Assembly (NCBI RefSeq): GCF_016097555.1
Contig: NC_054712.1
Span: 50,550,753-50,614,752, forward strand
Direction: 5' to 3'
DNA from: Gigantopelta aegis
Taxonomy: Eukaryota; Mollusca; Gastropoda; Neomphalida; Peltospiridae
DNA length: 64,000 bases
Of this stretch, positions 11,050 to 25,100 are shown in pieces; within the stretch, counting starts at the first letter, position 1, and every line of letters starts with the position of its first letter. The notes under the pieces were generated by a model. It saw only the letters and a list, made by a program, of their open reading frames with translations, made no database searches and was not told the origin of the DNA. The position numbers were made by a program, and so were the translations under genes.

Positions 11050-11757
11050 CAGTAGAATCTCGTTGGCTCGACCTCAGAAGGGTCGATCACACCGCAATGC
11101 TCAAACCAAAAATGAAGTCCCAAGTTTTTTTCCCGGTAAACCCTTATATTAACTGATGATGGGTTGAACACGTCCAGGGTCGACTATAAGCCTTCGCTCT
11201 TAACTAAATTATCGGTCCCTCTAGGAACGAGCTATAGATGAATCGGAGAATCACAACAATAGCCATGCAAACCTTTCTTTACCATACCTGTCATGTTGTG
11301 TGTTAAGCGGCTATCCATAATGATCTTTCAAGTACAGCTAGTGTTACGGTACCTGTTCAATGAACCATGATACCAATCAAACAATTAGTGCACAAAATGG
11401 CCTTGGCATGAAGCGTTAGTCTGAACAGGTCTACCAGACAAGTTTTAAATGAAACAATGGGAGAGTTACTCAGCTGTCATCACTTCAGCAACCACAAATT
11501 TAATTAATACCGACAAGGGCTTCTGCATCACACAATCTGAGTAATTTGTAATAAATCTTTTCACTCTGATATTTTGCTATATAACACCTTGATGACATTT
11601 TTAAGTTTGCAGTTACCACAATAATATGTATCTAATTCAACTTTCTAACTGATGTTACGGAAATATCCGATGTTGACCGAATGGTTCGGTTGACCTACCC
11701 GATGGGTCGAACACTTTCTCGAGCACTGACGGAGTTCAAGCCAACGGGATTCAATTG
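11050..11757. mobile_element. pogo/Tigger-like MITE, 708 bp
   Basis: The left end CAGTAGAATCTCGTTGGCTC and the right end (complement CAATTGAATCCCGTTGGCTT) are inverted repeats flanked by TA (11048-11049, 11758-11759). Ends beginning CAGT and TA duplication are features of the pogo group. No transposase remains. Confidence 0.75.
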
Positions 11758-11759
11758 TA

Positions 11760-13133
11760 TATACAGAATACTAAAAAAATATACATTAAAATGTACATGT
11801 TGTATAAAATTAATATAAATGATAACAGTTTAAAATGTGTATCACAGAGTTATAAAAAGAATCACATTTATGGTAAATTATGACAAGGTTTAACAATGAC
11901 TATCACAATGTAGAAGCAAATGAACATCCCCTATATCACCCTTCCCATTTAACAACAACAAATTACAAATGTAAAATTATATATTCTTAAAATGAATCAC
12001 ACAGCTAAATGCAAAACTGTAAAGACAATTGATGATTATTTTATACCAATGAACAATTATTTAAAAATAAAATCTACCTATTGTTGTACTGGGCCAAAAA
12101 CATTCGCACAGTTTTATTGTGTTTATCCTTTAAAAATCACATATTATTATAATATTATAACAACAATTAATTTGTAACAAAGTATATATTAAATAATTTA
12201 GATAATTAGATAAAACAACATTTAATAAATACAGTAAACAAATAATTGTTTTAAATAGTAAACAATAGTCAATAACCAAAATAAAATTAATCAAGGTTGT
12301 AAATATAACAATAAAACTTTCAGCACTATGAATGAATAAATACTATAACAAAAACAAACGTTATATTTATCTTCACTATATCACTGTTATGACAGTTGGT
12401 TTTAGTCAAATATTTGTTTTCTGTAACTTAAATTGCACATAAAGCATAAATTGGTTACTAGGCATTTACACTTTAATTCAATTTATTTAAAAGAAAAAGA
12501 AAAAAGAAGTATGAACAGGAAATACATGAGTTATGACAATCGTTTTAGTAGGTTAGGTTACAGAAAACACATTTCTACAGCTGGACTAGAGCTCACCCTA
12601 TCCGAAAACCCTAATATATCAAAAAAAAACTCTTTAAAAAAAAAAATATATATTACCCCCATCCGCCCCAACAAAAAACACAACAGCAGCAGAAAAAACA
12701 AAACGAACATTAATGGCTGAATTTACACAGTCTATTTTAGAAAAACAGGCTTCGTAAATTCGACTCTAAATGTTTAAATATGGTGATTCTTGATTAATAA
12801 ATAATAATAATAATAAATAATTATTAAAAAGCAGTATCCTTAAAATGAAAACATATGAGATGAGATGAGGTAAGGTTTTTGGTTTTTAAGGTGCATAACA
12901 GCCCTCGCCTATTAGCTGCCAAAACATACTGACAATTGTGCATATTTTTGGATAATTTGTACAGAAAATATTAAGTAAATTTGCATAGTGAAACTTCATC
13001 CACTGAAATGCTTCATTATGAACGTTTGTCCTCTCTCTACACCTCCCTGAAATAACCATGCTACACCCATGTTTGGAATGTTGTAGTCTGAAAATGTTCC
13101 TGATGGTGGTCTCACAATTTAGACTATATAAAT
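11760..13133. other. AT-rich intergenic DNA and 3' flank of the ligase gene
   Basis: Very AT-rich, with short A-runs and AATAA microsatellite patches. It should contain the 3' UTR and poly(A) site of the minus-strand ligase gene; an AATAAA on that strand lies near 12483-12488, but I cannot place the end reliably. Confidence 0.4.
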
Positions 13134-13198
13134 CTAGTCGTCGGATGGTTTTTTCGGTACATCTGCATCTTTTGGTTCATCCATATCTATTCTGATAC
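13134..13198 (-). CDS. Ligase exon 12: last OB residues and acidic tail
   Basis: 65 nt including TAG (13136-13134), residues 524-544. G-I-R-I-D completes the last strand; then D/P/K-rich D-E-P-K-D-A-D to the end. Acceptor TTTTCCAG|GTATCAG. Confidence 0.9.
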
Positions 13199-16100
13199 CT
13201 GGAAAATAAACCAGTAATTATTTTAATTAATGGGATGATTATTTTTTTTTAAGGAATTAATTCAATAAATGTCTGCATAAAATGTCCTGGACGAAGGAGC
13301 CGGCGTAAGTTGACACCTGTGCCCATGACAGGCGTGCGCTACAACAGCTTGCTCTGAATGTGCATGTTAAGCCCTATGACCTGACCTCACCTGAAGCCAC
13401 AGAAATTCAGGTGCAATGGTTAAGCGATTGGGTTTAATGAGCACTTGTAGGTACTTGTGTAGTGCTCCATATTATGCTTCCCACCAATTACATTATAGGG
13501 CTATGAGACACAGAGGGAAAAAAAAGTTGAATGTGTTGAATGCAATACATACAATGGCATGATTGGGCATCCATGTTCAGCAATGGAATTAAGATGCTAT
13601 TTTACTTTATTCCTTAGTCTTATTATCATCCAGTGTAAGTGGTGGGTACTCCGATCTGGGTCGAGTTTGACCCTCGAGTACTAGAGTCCAATATTTTGGA
13701 CTCGTGGAGGCCCAAGTAGGTGCTGGGTTCATATCCCAATGCTAGTCCACTGGGTGCATATCTCAGTTATAAGACTAACTACACCAACTTATCTTTCATT
13801 CTAAGTTATGTGTTGTTTTATGACACCGTTAGACCACATTATTTATTAACCATCAGCTTTTGAATGTCAAACGTTTGGTAATTCTGACATACAGTAGTCT
13901 CCTGAGGAAACTTGTCTCATTTTCCCCATTAGAGGCAAGGTTTTAATGCACTCTCCCACAGACAGGACAGCACATACCATATCATTTGTGAGGCACTGGT
14001 TGGGATGGGGAAAAACCCAGTTGGAGAATTGGTCCACTGAGGGATTTCGATCCTTCGACCCAAGCACCTCATGCAAAAACTCTACCAAATGAGGTAAATC
14101 CTGTCCCCTTTCACCAACCCATGAGCAGTGCAAGCTTTAAAAGGAAGGAAGGAAATGTTTTATTTAACGACACACTCAACACATTTATTTACGCTTATAT
14201 GGTTAAGGACCACACAGATACTGAAGGAGGAAACCCGCTGTCACCACTTCATGGGCTACTCTTTCCGATTAGCAGCAAGGGATATTTTATATGCACCATC
14301 CCACAGACAGGGTAGTACATACCATGGCCTTTGATATGCCAGTCATGGTGCATTGGCTGGAATGAGAAATAGCCCAATGGACCCACTGACAGGGATCAAT
14401 CCCAGACTGACTGCGAACCAAGCGAGTGCTTTACCAATGGGCTATGTCCTGCTTCCTTGCTTGAAAAGTTTACAAATTATTGTTCTATATGTATAATATA
14501 ATCTATTTGTCTTACATTTCTATATATTTTAAAGTTACATTTAAAGAAACGAAAGCTACACTGGACAAAAAATCTGAAAACCTTTGCATGTTCATGATAA
14601 AGAGGGTTTTGTGTCAAGCTTTTCATCCAGAGGATTCATTTCTGCATGTAGAGCTTATGAAGATATTTTATAAATTACATACCAGTAATATAGTAAATGC
14701 TAAAATGTGAAATGCATATATGTAAGAACTTACCAAGAAATGTTGGAAATCTAGGATGCCCTCCATTGGTATACTCTTGAAATTTGTAGGTTATGATTGA
14801 TCCGATCTTCGGGGGTTTCCGTCTGTTGGCATCAGTCAGTCTGCAATTGTAATCAGTTGTCATATTTTTACAGGTTTACAAAGATAACTGGTTCATCTCT
14901 TTTGTAGTCATTGGTGTACATGTATGCGAATTGACTTGTTAAACATTTAGTGGGAGATTGGGGTGGAATTACACTTATGAGGTGGTGCAGTGGTTAAACC
15001 ATCGGACTACAGGCTGGTAGTACAGCGTTTGCAGCCTGGTACCGGCTCCAACCCAGAGCAAGTTCTTAAGGGCTCAATGGGTAGGTGTACGGCCACTACA
15101 CCCTGTTCTCTCTCACTAACCACTAACCAACTAACAACTAACCCACTGTCCTGATCAAATTTTTATTTTTTATTTTTAATTACCCTGATTTCCATGTGCA
15201 CTATATTAACCCTGGCAATAAAGTGGAGCAATCAGGCGGCAATGCTGTGGATACTGCCATGGTAGTTTCAAGTGTCCACAACACTATATTAACCCTGGCA
15301 ATAAAGTGGAGCAATCAGTCGGCAATGCTGTGGTAGTTTCAAGTGTACACAGCACTATATTAACCCTGGCAATAAAGTGGAGCAATCAGGCGGCAATGCT
15401 GTGGATACTGCCATGGTAGTTTCAAGTGTCCACAACACTATATTAACCCTGGCAATAAAGTGGAGCAATCAGTCGGCAATGCTGTGGTAGTTTCAAGTGT
15501 ACACAGCACTATATTAACCCTGGCAATAAAGTGGAGCAATCAGGCGGCAATGCTGTGGATACTGCCTTGGTAGTTTCAAGTGTACACAACATTTAGTTTT
15601 TTGTGGAACTTTCAATTTTTTATGTCGCTTTTTATTATTCATTTATGTCACTTTTCTTAATTAATTATTCATTAATGTCACTTTTTTTAATTATCTGTTA
15701 AACGTTTTGCAATACAGACAAAGTAAACTTCTCTCTTGCATGTTAAAGGGACATTCCTGAGTTTGCTGCAATTTTTAAGATGTTATCGACTAATAAAGAC
15801 TTTTTAACGACTGTAATTACATGTACATATCAAATATATATTTTTTCTGCATAAAATATTAGTGGCTGTATATTAAACGTGTTTCTGATCGTTCCAATAT
15901 TTGTACTAGGTTAAATTTCATTTTATTTCCTAAAATATATTTTTTCGTACGTATGAAATTATTTGAAGACAAAATCCAGCTTGGATTTCTTACAAATATT
16001 AAGACGATCAGAAACGCATTCAATATACAGACACTGATATTCTAAGCAAGAAACTATATTTAATATATAAGTTTAATCATAGAAATATTTTATTAGTCGG

Positions 16101-19100
16101 AAACTCAGGAATGTCCCTTTAACTGCAAAACTGCTGTAGAGACAATTTTTTAATGGCATTCTTTTTGCTGTGGCCACTTTCTTAATTATTGCCATTGTTG
16201 CTGTTTGTATATTATATGTACTAACAAAACAAACGTTCGAGAAACCAATCACATAGTAGCAAGTAATGAACCCACTTCTTGAATACCCTGCCTTTAAAGG
16301 GACATGCCTGTGTTTTGCTGCATTGTAAGATCAAATATTTCTACCATTAAACTTACATATTAAATATATTTTCTTGTTTAGAATATCAGTGTCTGTATAT
16401 TCAATGTGTTTCTGGTCGTCTTAATATTTGTAAGAAGCCCAAACTAGATTTTGTTTTCAAATAATTTTGTTAGTATGAAAAAAAAAAAATCTTCTAGGAA
16501 ATGAAATGAAATTTAACCTAGTACAAATATTAGAACGATCAGAAACACGTTTAATATACAGCCACTAATATTTTATGCAGAAAAATATATTTGATAGGTA
16601 ATTAGAATCGTTAAAAAGTCTCTGTTAGTTGATAACATCTTAAAAATTGCAGCAAACTCTGGAATGTCCCATTAAGAATACAATGTATTTGAAGGATCTG
16701 CCGTAAAACATTCTGTCTGACCCGTAAACTGATCAACTCCCTAGTTTGGGTGATCAACTCCCTAGTTTGGGTGATCAACTCCCTAGCGTGGGATTCGGTT
16801 GCACAAATATATCTTTGTTTGAGGTGATAAACCATTAATCAAGGAATAATATTCTAAATTTGCAATTAGGTCTATACTTTCAAAATGTCAGCAGTTTGAT
16901 ACTTGTCACAATATTTCTTCCAAATGAATTTTTTTATAAATTATATTTACCCTGAACCGACTTTAAACTCCATTCCATTTGCCATCTTGCACCTGAGAGC
17001 CCCTGTACAGAACTGGTTTTTACCCTTGCCTTTCTCATGACCTATGACCCTGGCCTGAAATAGAAAAACACTGGTAAAGAAGAATTCTGCAGAATTAGAT
17101 GTATACATCAACTATCATAATCTTATTCAGCATCACTGATAGTTGCATCCTTAGATCTTCATCTCCATGCATGTAAAAAAAAGAAAAAGAATTCAATTAA
17201 AATTTCATTTTAATAAATTATTTTAATAAATAATTTTTTTGGTTCATCATGCTTTTGGATGAACATTTGTAGATGTAACTAAGGTCAACGACAGTCACTT
17301 TTCGGACCCTTGTTTTAGCTTTATGTACAATAAATGTAAGTAACATATCCAATGGTAATATTTTGATATGATATATTTGACAAAAGGTACTTTTTATTTC
17401 TTTCATCTTTTAAAACTTAATATTTTGTGCAGAATTATGAAAAATAAAAACATACCGACTTGTAAACAGCGTTGTCCGCTTGTTATAAAATTTCGACAGG
17501 GGTCAAGGTTTGTAGACCAGTTTTTATTTTAATGTGACGAAACATTATAATAATATAGCTAATTTCCAATGAAGTCACTTTGCATCTCCTTACAATAACC
17601 ATAAACCAAGTACATGACGTTTCCGTTTTCAGAACGCTGCAAAGTCCAATGCAAAATTGCTATTGAAATATTTTTGTTCGAACATTACTAATGCACCTGA
17701 ATGTGTTTGAAGAAAATCTTGTGATTAACAAATTGTACCTTTTGTGAAATATGGATTTCAAGTGAAATTACAATAAGATATGTTTTATTTATTGTGTACG
17801 AAACAAGGGTGCAAAAAGTGACTGTCGTCTACCTTAAAAACCAAGTTTCTTTGATGTAGGACTTGTAGTTTGTGAGAAATGGAGCTAAAAAACGAAAAGA
17901 GTTTGTTTCGTTTAATGACACTACTGGAGCACATTGATTAATTAATCATCTGCTATTGGATGTCAAACATTTGGTAATTCTGACTCGTAATCATCAGAGG
18001 AAACCTGCTAATTTGTTTCCTAATGCAGAAAGCGATCTTTTATATGCACTTTCCCACAGACAGGAAAGCACATACCACGGCCTTTGTCCAGTTGTGGTGC
18101 ACTGGTTGGAACGAGAAAAACCCCAATAAGCTGAATGGGTGCACCAAGGTGGTTCGATCCTGCAACGCGAACACTCGACCAACTGAGCTAAATCCTTCCC
18201 CTGTATGGAGATAAATGCCAAAACTTTAATACTGAGCTGATCACAAAAATTGATGTGCAGTTGCCTCCACCGAGGCAATACTACCAGGGGCCTCCACCGA
18301 GGCAACACTACCAGGGACCTCCACCGAGGCAACACTACCAGGGGCCTCCACCGAGGCAATACTACCAGGGGCCTCCAGCGAGACAATACTACCAGGGGCC
18401 TCCAGCGAGACAATACTACCAGGGGCCTCCACCGAGGCAATACTACCAGGGGCCTCCACCGAGGCAATACTACCAGGGGCCTCCACCGAGGCAATACTAC
18501 CAGGGGCCTCCACTGAGGCAATACCACTAAGTAATATATACGTCTTGTGAACCTTTTTACTTTGTAAAAGTGAGACAAAAACAATTTAACACATAAATAT
18601 TTTCTCAGCATTTCTTACCTCAGCATCATAAAACTTCTTTATCTTGAGCAGTGTGCGAGATCTGGTTCTCTCATACTTCGACTTGGGTTGACGGATCATC
18701 AAGCCCTCTCCGCCAAGCTTGATCATTTTCTTCAGCTCGGCATCAAGTTGAGCTTTCCCGGTGCACTTGGTTTGCTCACACAGATGTGCAAACTTTGGCC
18801 TATAGAAAACCCCCCAGAAAAATGTCAATATATAGTGTTCAAGCTGGATGCCAAAAATTAACAGCAATTTGGCAAATTTGATCAGAAATTTTGTAGCTAA
18901 ATTCAAGTGACATTTAGTTAAACAGAGATATTTTAAAAACAGCTATACACTTACAAACAACACAATTTTTTTAATTAGCTTTTTGGCAAATTGATAATGA
19001 CATATTGGCTATTTGATGTCAAACATTTGATTATAATTTCTATTAGCAGCAAGGAATCCTTTATATGCATTTCCCCACAATCAGGACAGCGCATATCACA

Positions 19101-22100
19101 GCCTTTAATATACCAGTTGCGGGGCACTGGTTGGGATGGAAAAAAAACCCAGTCGGATAATAAATCCACTGAGAGGGTTTGATCCTGCGATACCAGCACA
19201 TCAGGTGAGCGCTCTATGGACTGGGTCAGATCCCACCCCTGGCTATGAAAGACACTTTGTATAAAAAAAAGCTTTCTTACTTGTGTTTATCGGAATAATC
19301 CTTCAGTTGTTCGTATCGCTTTTCAAATGGTTCTTTTTCCAGACTTGGGCTGTCGAAGACCTGAAGAAAAGAAGATGAGAGATTCCTGAACTATAGGGGA
19401 TCAATTCTGGCCTACTGGTTTTACATTACTTCTGTCACACATCTGTTAACTCCAGAAAAGAAACAAAACTAACGTTAATCACAAATGGAAAAAGAAAAAA
19501 AGAAGTGTTTTATTTAACAACACACTTAATCACAAATGGCTTACTTATTTTTATTACATTTATACTTTCATAAACATATATGTCACTTTGCTTTAGGTTA
19601 CTTAAGACTTTTATTACATCTCAAATGAACATATTTCTAAAAAAATTATATTACTTCAATTTTATCGTTTAGATTATCCAGTTCCATACATCCAAAGTCT
19701 TTTTGGTCGTCCTGATTTTTCCAATACCATGGAATGGATTTTTCATATTTTCAGAAATGCACGTACCTCTGAGAAGTAGTGGTTATAGAGACAAGCTCTA
19801 GTCTATATTTTAAGGATATTTCGCATTCCCCGTTTCAACGTCACATAGTCTTGTTTCACTCAATGTAACATTATCCAAATGTGTTGCAGGTTTGTATATT
19901 ACCCAAACTTAGTGTCGATTTTTATGGATCAAAACTAGGGTCTGTTACTTTAAAATATTAGTTAAAAGTTTGTTTTGTTTAACGACTCCACTAGAGCACA
20001 TTCATTTATTAATCATCAGATATTGGATGTCAAATATTGGGTAATTTTGACTATGACTATAGTCTTAGAAAGGAAACCAGCTATATTTTTCAGTTAGTAG
20101 CAAGTGATCTTTTATATGCACAATCCATAAACAGGATAGTACATACCACAGCCTTTGATATACTAGTCAGTGAGAAATAGCCCAGTTGGCCTATCAACAG
20201 GAATCAGGCGAGGGCTTTACCACTGGGAATAATGTAACATTTTCAACACACCTCGTATTTAATTTTCTTCCATCGTTCATCCTCTGGTGTCTTCACGATG
20301 CTCACAGTTGACTGAAACTGTCCTCTTCCACCAAAGAGTTCTCCATCGAGGTGCATATCTGTTGGGAGGTCTTTCGTAAACCATTCGGGCGCGATGAAAG
20401 CATTGCCAAGCCGAGAGTAGAAACATCTATGAATAACAAAGATCAACAGTTAAAATCTAGTTTGTCAATTTAATCAACATCACTGAATGTAGTACAAATT
20501 GTGTGCCTTATTAACTTGAAGTTGATCTCATTGGAATGGGTAATTATAGAGTTTGCAAATTAAATCAACTCAAATAAATAATGGGTTTCTTTAGCACTAA
20601 ACTGTGTCAACAACATATTAAAATCTTGATTATTATAGTTCATAGCATGTATACATTAAATGTTGATGTCACAGTACAAAAAATAAGAGATTAAAAATGT
20701 AATCATTGGTTAACTATAAAATATTCAGATTATTTTCTCCAAAATTTTACATCTTTGTCCAACTTACTCGAAAGGAAAGTTATAGCTATGACCGTTATTA
20801 ATCATGTTGTGGATTATGACACTGAATTCACCGACACAAGAGAATAACAAACTAACCTTCCATTCCAAAACGCTCGCACTCCATCCAACTTTTCACTAAT
20901 CCACCAGCCTGTTGGGTCATTAGCTCTGTAGAAGAAAAAGAAAATAATCTCTTACTTTCTTCAAGTAATATGTTTTCAGTTATTTGTCATTTGGAGAATG
21001 ATATGATTTTGAGTAATTAAAAAAAAACTAGCAAAAGGAAAGAAAAGGAAAGGTTAATTAAAAAAAAAAAATGTATCACAACAGTGACCTCTTATTTTCT
21101 TATACTAATAAGTATACATGTAAAGCTGTGTTAAGCAGCCAATTAAAGGGACAAACACTAGTTTCAGCCTATGAAAGTTAACATTACAAACCTGTAACAC
21201 ATTTGGATAAAGTTACAACTGAGTGAAACAAGTGTCTATGACTTTAAAATGGTGAAATACCCTCTAAAAATAGACTAAAACTCGACTCAATAGCTGTTAC
21301 TTCTCAGACACACGTGCGTTTTTTAAAATATGAGAAATGCATTTTGTGATATTAAAAACACCAGGATGACCAAAATACTTTGAATGTATGGAAATGGATA
21401 ATCTAAACAATAAAAAATCTTAAGTAAAGTATGATTTCAGTTATCAAAAATGGCTCTAAGTGTTTAAAAACTAGGGTATGTCCCTTTAAGAGATTAATAA
21501 ATCAATGTGCTCTAGTGGTGTCGTTAACCAAAACAAACTTTTAAATATTTTACTCATTGAGAAACTTACTTCTCGTCGTACTTGTGAGCCAGCAGTAAGC
21601 TGACAGCGATGTGAGATTTGAAAGACCTGTTGGGTTTCGGTTCGTCGAGTTCGCACCGATACCGCTCAAACTCGGACCCGAGATAATCCTTGAGGTGTTT
21701 ACATGTCCGTTTGTTGTACGGGTTTCTCTGTGCATGCCAGCCTTTACACCTGCAACAGACACAACACATTCTAGTCAACTATAATAATTTAGAAGACGAC
21801 ACCAGTCTAGGATCTCGGCAACTGACATTTTAAAAAATAACATATATACAAACTTTATAGTGAGTGTATATCAACCAGACAGAATTATCCTATGCTCATA
21901 AACAAAGATATGGGTTGGGGCGGTTGGGGAATATGTAAGATTGTTGTAGGGGATAATAAGAAAGGTGCATGTTCATTCAGGATTGGGTGAGGGTATGTCA
22001 TGTCATAGGGTTTTACGTGCACATTCAGAACAATCTGTTGTAGCGCATGCCTGTCGTGGGCACAAGAGCCGGCCTTGGCCGGCTCCTCCGTCCATGATAG

Positions 22101-25100
22101 GAAAGGTGGGGGGAGGGGAGAGGAGGGACCGCCTGCACTGGCAGATGCAAGGGAGCACCAGCAGCCCGATCAAATCGGTAGCAGGCGGGTGGTGGTGGTG
22201 GTGGTGCTATGGAATTTTAATGGAGTAGTTAAATGCCAAAGAGAAAAGGGTGCGAAATTTTGATCGAGGGAATTTGGCGCAATTTTGAACGGTCGGTCGA
22301 AAGGTAAATGGCCGGTGAGGGTAGACTGGTGAGTGATGTTTATAGTGGGGTTCTGGTCATGCTCCCCTGGAAAATATATTTGAAAAAAATGAAATTCACT
22401 TAGATCATGAAAAAAAGAAAAGAAATAAATTTAAAAAGAAATAACTAAAAAATAAAATAAGTTTTATTTATTTTTTAAATAATAATAATAAAAAATTAAA
22501 CAAAGTTTAACTTAAGTTTAAGTTAAAGTGTTATAATGTTACAGTTAAATTAAATTATTAAATAATATTATTAATAATAAAAATTATATAAGCAAAGGCA
22601 ACAATCCACTGTAATGTAAAATGTTTCATTAAGAAAAAACCCACCCCGAAAACCCATAAAAACGTGTATATTTGAAATTTGAGATATAACAGAATTAAAA
22701 AGACTTTTTTCAGATATAACAATAAAGCTTACGAGCAAGTATAACTGTCGTCTTCTCTCTTGATGGTTACTCCCCCGTCGAACTTCACTGTGTCTCCCGG
22801 TTTCATCTCATTCAGCGGCTTCTTACTCTGAGACCTCGTTTTCAGTGAGTCCGCATCTTCAGCTGGGAACACAGTTTAAAGTTTGTGTCATTTAACGACA
22901 CCACTAGAGCACACTGATTAATCATTCGTCAGCTGTTGCATGTCAAACATTTAGTACTTCTGACATAATTTATAGACTTTAAAATTCATTTTGTTTAATG
23001 ACATCACTAGAGCAAAACGTTTTTTAAAGTTTGTTTTGTTTAACAACACCACTAAAGCACATTGATTTATTAATCATCGGCTATTGGATGTCAAACATTT
23101 GGAGGAAAGCAGTTATATTTTCCCACTGTCCAGCTCAGATTTGTAGGAACAATATCTGGAATGGAGGGACTCGATCTCTAATATTGAGGGTACCAAAGCT
23201 TTCGTTTGGGGGGAGGGGGGGGGCGGAGGAGGGGCACAAGCCATTTTTTTAAAATCTATATTCATATAAAGCAGGACAAACAAAAATCATATGTTAACAA
23301 CCATGTGTAACCAAAAATAACAACATTGGGCTATTTCTCACTCCAGCCAGTGCACCACGACTGGTACCGTACATCAAAGGCCGTGGTATGTGCTATGCTT
23401 TCTGGGATGGTGCTTATAAAAAATCCCTTGCTGCCAATCGAAAAGAGTAACCATAAAGTGGCGACAGCGGGTTTCCTCCTTCAATATCTGTGTGGTCCTT
23501 AACCATATGTCTGACGCCATATAACCGAAAATAATGCATGGTGTTCTCACCAACGGGTGTGTAAGAAAAGTATATAAAATAAAAATATATACAAATGATC
23601 CCTGTTGTGATGAAATATCTTACCTTCATCTGCGTCCGAATCATCGGGGTGACAGAATTCTTTGATGTGCTGTTTTTCTTTACGGAAACACTTGTCCCAG
23701 TACTTGCATTTAATCCGCCTCGGTCGGCTACCTTCACCTTTAGAATCATCTGTCGATTTGTCTGTCGTTTTATCCGTATCGTTTTTAGCAGGTTTCTTCT
23801 CTGGTGTGGAAGTAGCTTTCGGGTCAGGTTTAATCTTCTTGGTTGGTGAGGAGTCGGTTTCATCCTGTAAGGTGAGAATGAGAATTCAATGAACTGATTC
23901 CTACTGGAAGGAAGGAAGGAAGGAAGAAAGGAAATGTTTTATTTAACGACGCACTCAACACATTTTATTTACGGTTATATGGCATCGAACATATGGTTAC
24001 GGATGACACAGATATTGAGAGAGGAAACCCGCTGTCACCACTTCATGGCTACTCTTTTTCATTAGCAGCAAGGGATCTTTTATATGCACCATCCCACAGA
24101 CAGGATAGCACATACCCAGTGTTCGAGATTAACAGTATCCCGATATCCCGGGGATACCAGAATTTAATTTTGGATACCAGACTTGAAGAACCCAGTATCC
24201 CACCGGGATACCATATAATGTTTTTTTTTTTAATCCTGTGTTTTTATTTTTCGCTAAACAATGAAAGTCGTCATTTACTGGTGAAGTTAAGTAACAGTAT
24301 TTTCGAGTTCGTACACAGTCTAATGCTATGCCATAACAAGATCTCCGCCAACTTATACCCAGTATAATGCTACACTGAAGCAATAGTGGCGTTGTAATAG
24401 ACTGGGAATGAAAACAGTGTCGTCCAAGTTTGTTATGATGTTATTTATGAATTTCATTAAAGTGGGATACTAAATTCTCAGGTAGGATGCCACATTTTTA
24501 AATGTTATTATCCAACTGGGATACTGCCCAAATTTTTTAATCTCGAACACTGACAGCGACCTTTGTTGCACCAGTTTTGAAGCACTGGCAGGAACAAGAA
24601 ATAGATCGATCGTGCATCAGGCTATTCCTACAGTGTTTGCTTTTTAGTTTCTTTCAGGGGCGACACGTAGCCCAGTGATAAAAGTGCTCATCTGATGTGC
24701 AGTCAGTCTGGGATCGATTCCCATCGGTGGGCCCATTAGGTTATTTCTCATTCCAGCCAGTGCACCACGACTGGTATATCAAAGGCTATGGTATGTGCTA
24801 TCCTGTCTGTGGGATGGTGGGATGGTGCATATAAAAGATCCCTTGCTACTTATGGAAAAACATACCAGGTTTTTTCTCTAAGATTATATGTCAAAATTAC
24901 CAAATGTTTGACATCTAATAGCTGATGATTAATTAATCAATGTGCTCTAGTGGTGTCATTAAACAAAAACTTTAACTTATTTACACTGTGTATTACCTCA
25001 TCATCACTCTGACTCATTGCGTGGGCCATTCTCTTGGCAGCGTTTTTCTTCGCAGCTTTTGTCGGACTGCTAGTGTCCATGGCTTCATCACTGGCCTGGT

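Noticed and set aside
17994..18611. 205-codon minus-strand reading frame with V-V-L-P-R-W-R-P-L repeats
   Set aside because: It runs through a SINE and the 27-bp minisatellite in a ligase intron.
23414..23863. 149-codon minus-strand frame over ligase exon 3
   Set aside because: Wrong frame of the exon; the true frame gives PBZ finger 2 and matches the phases of exons 2 and 4.
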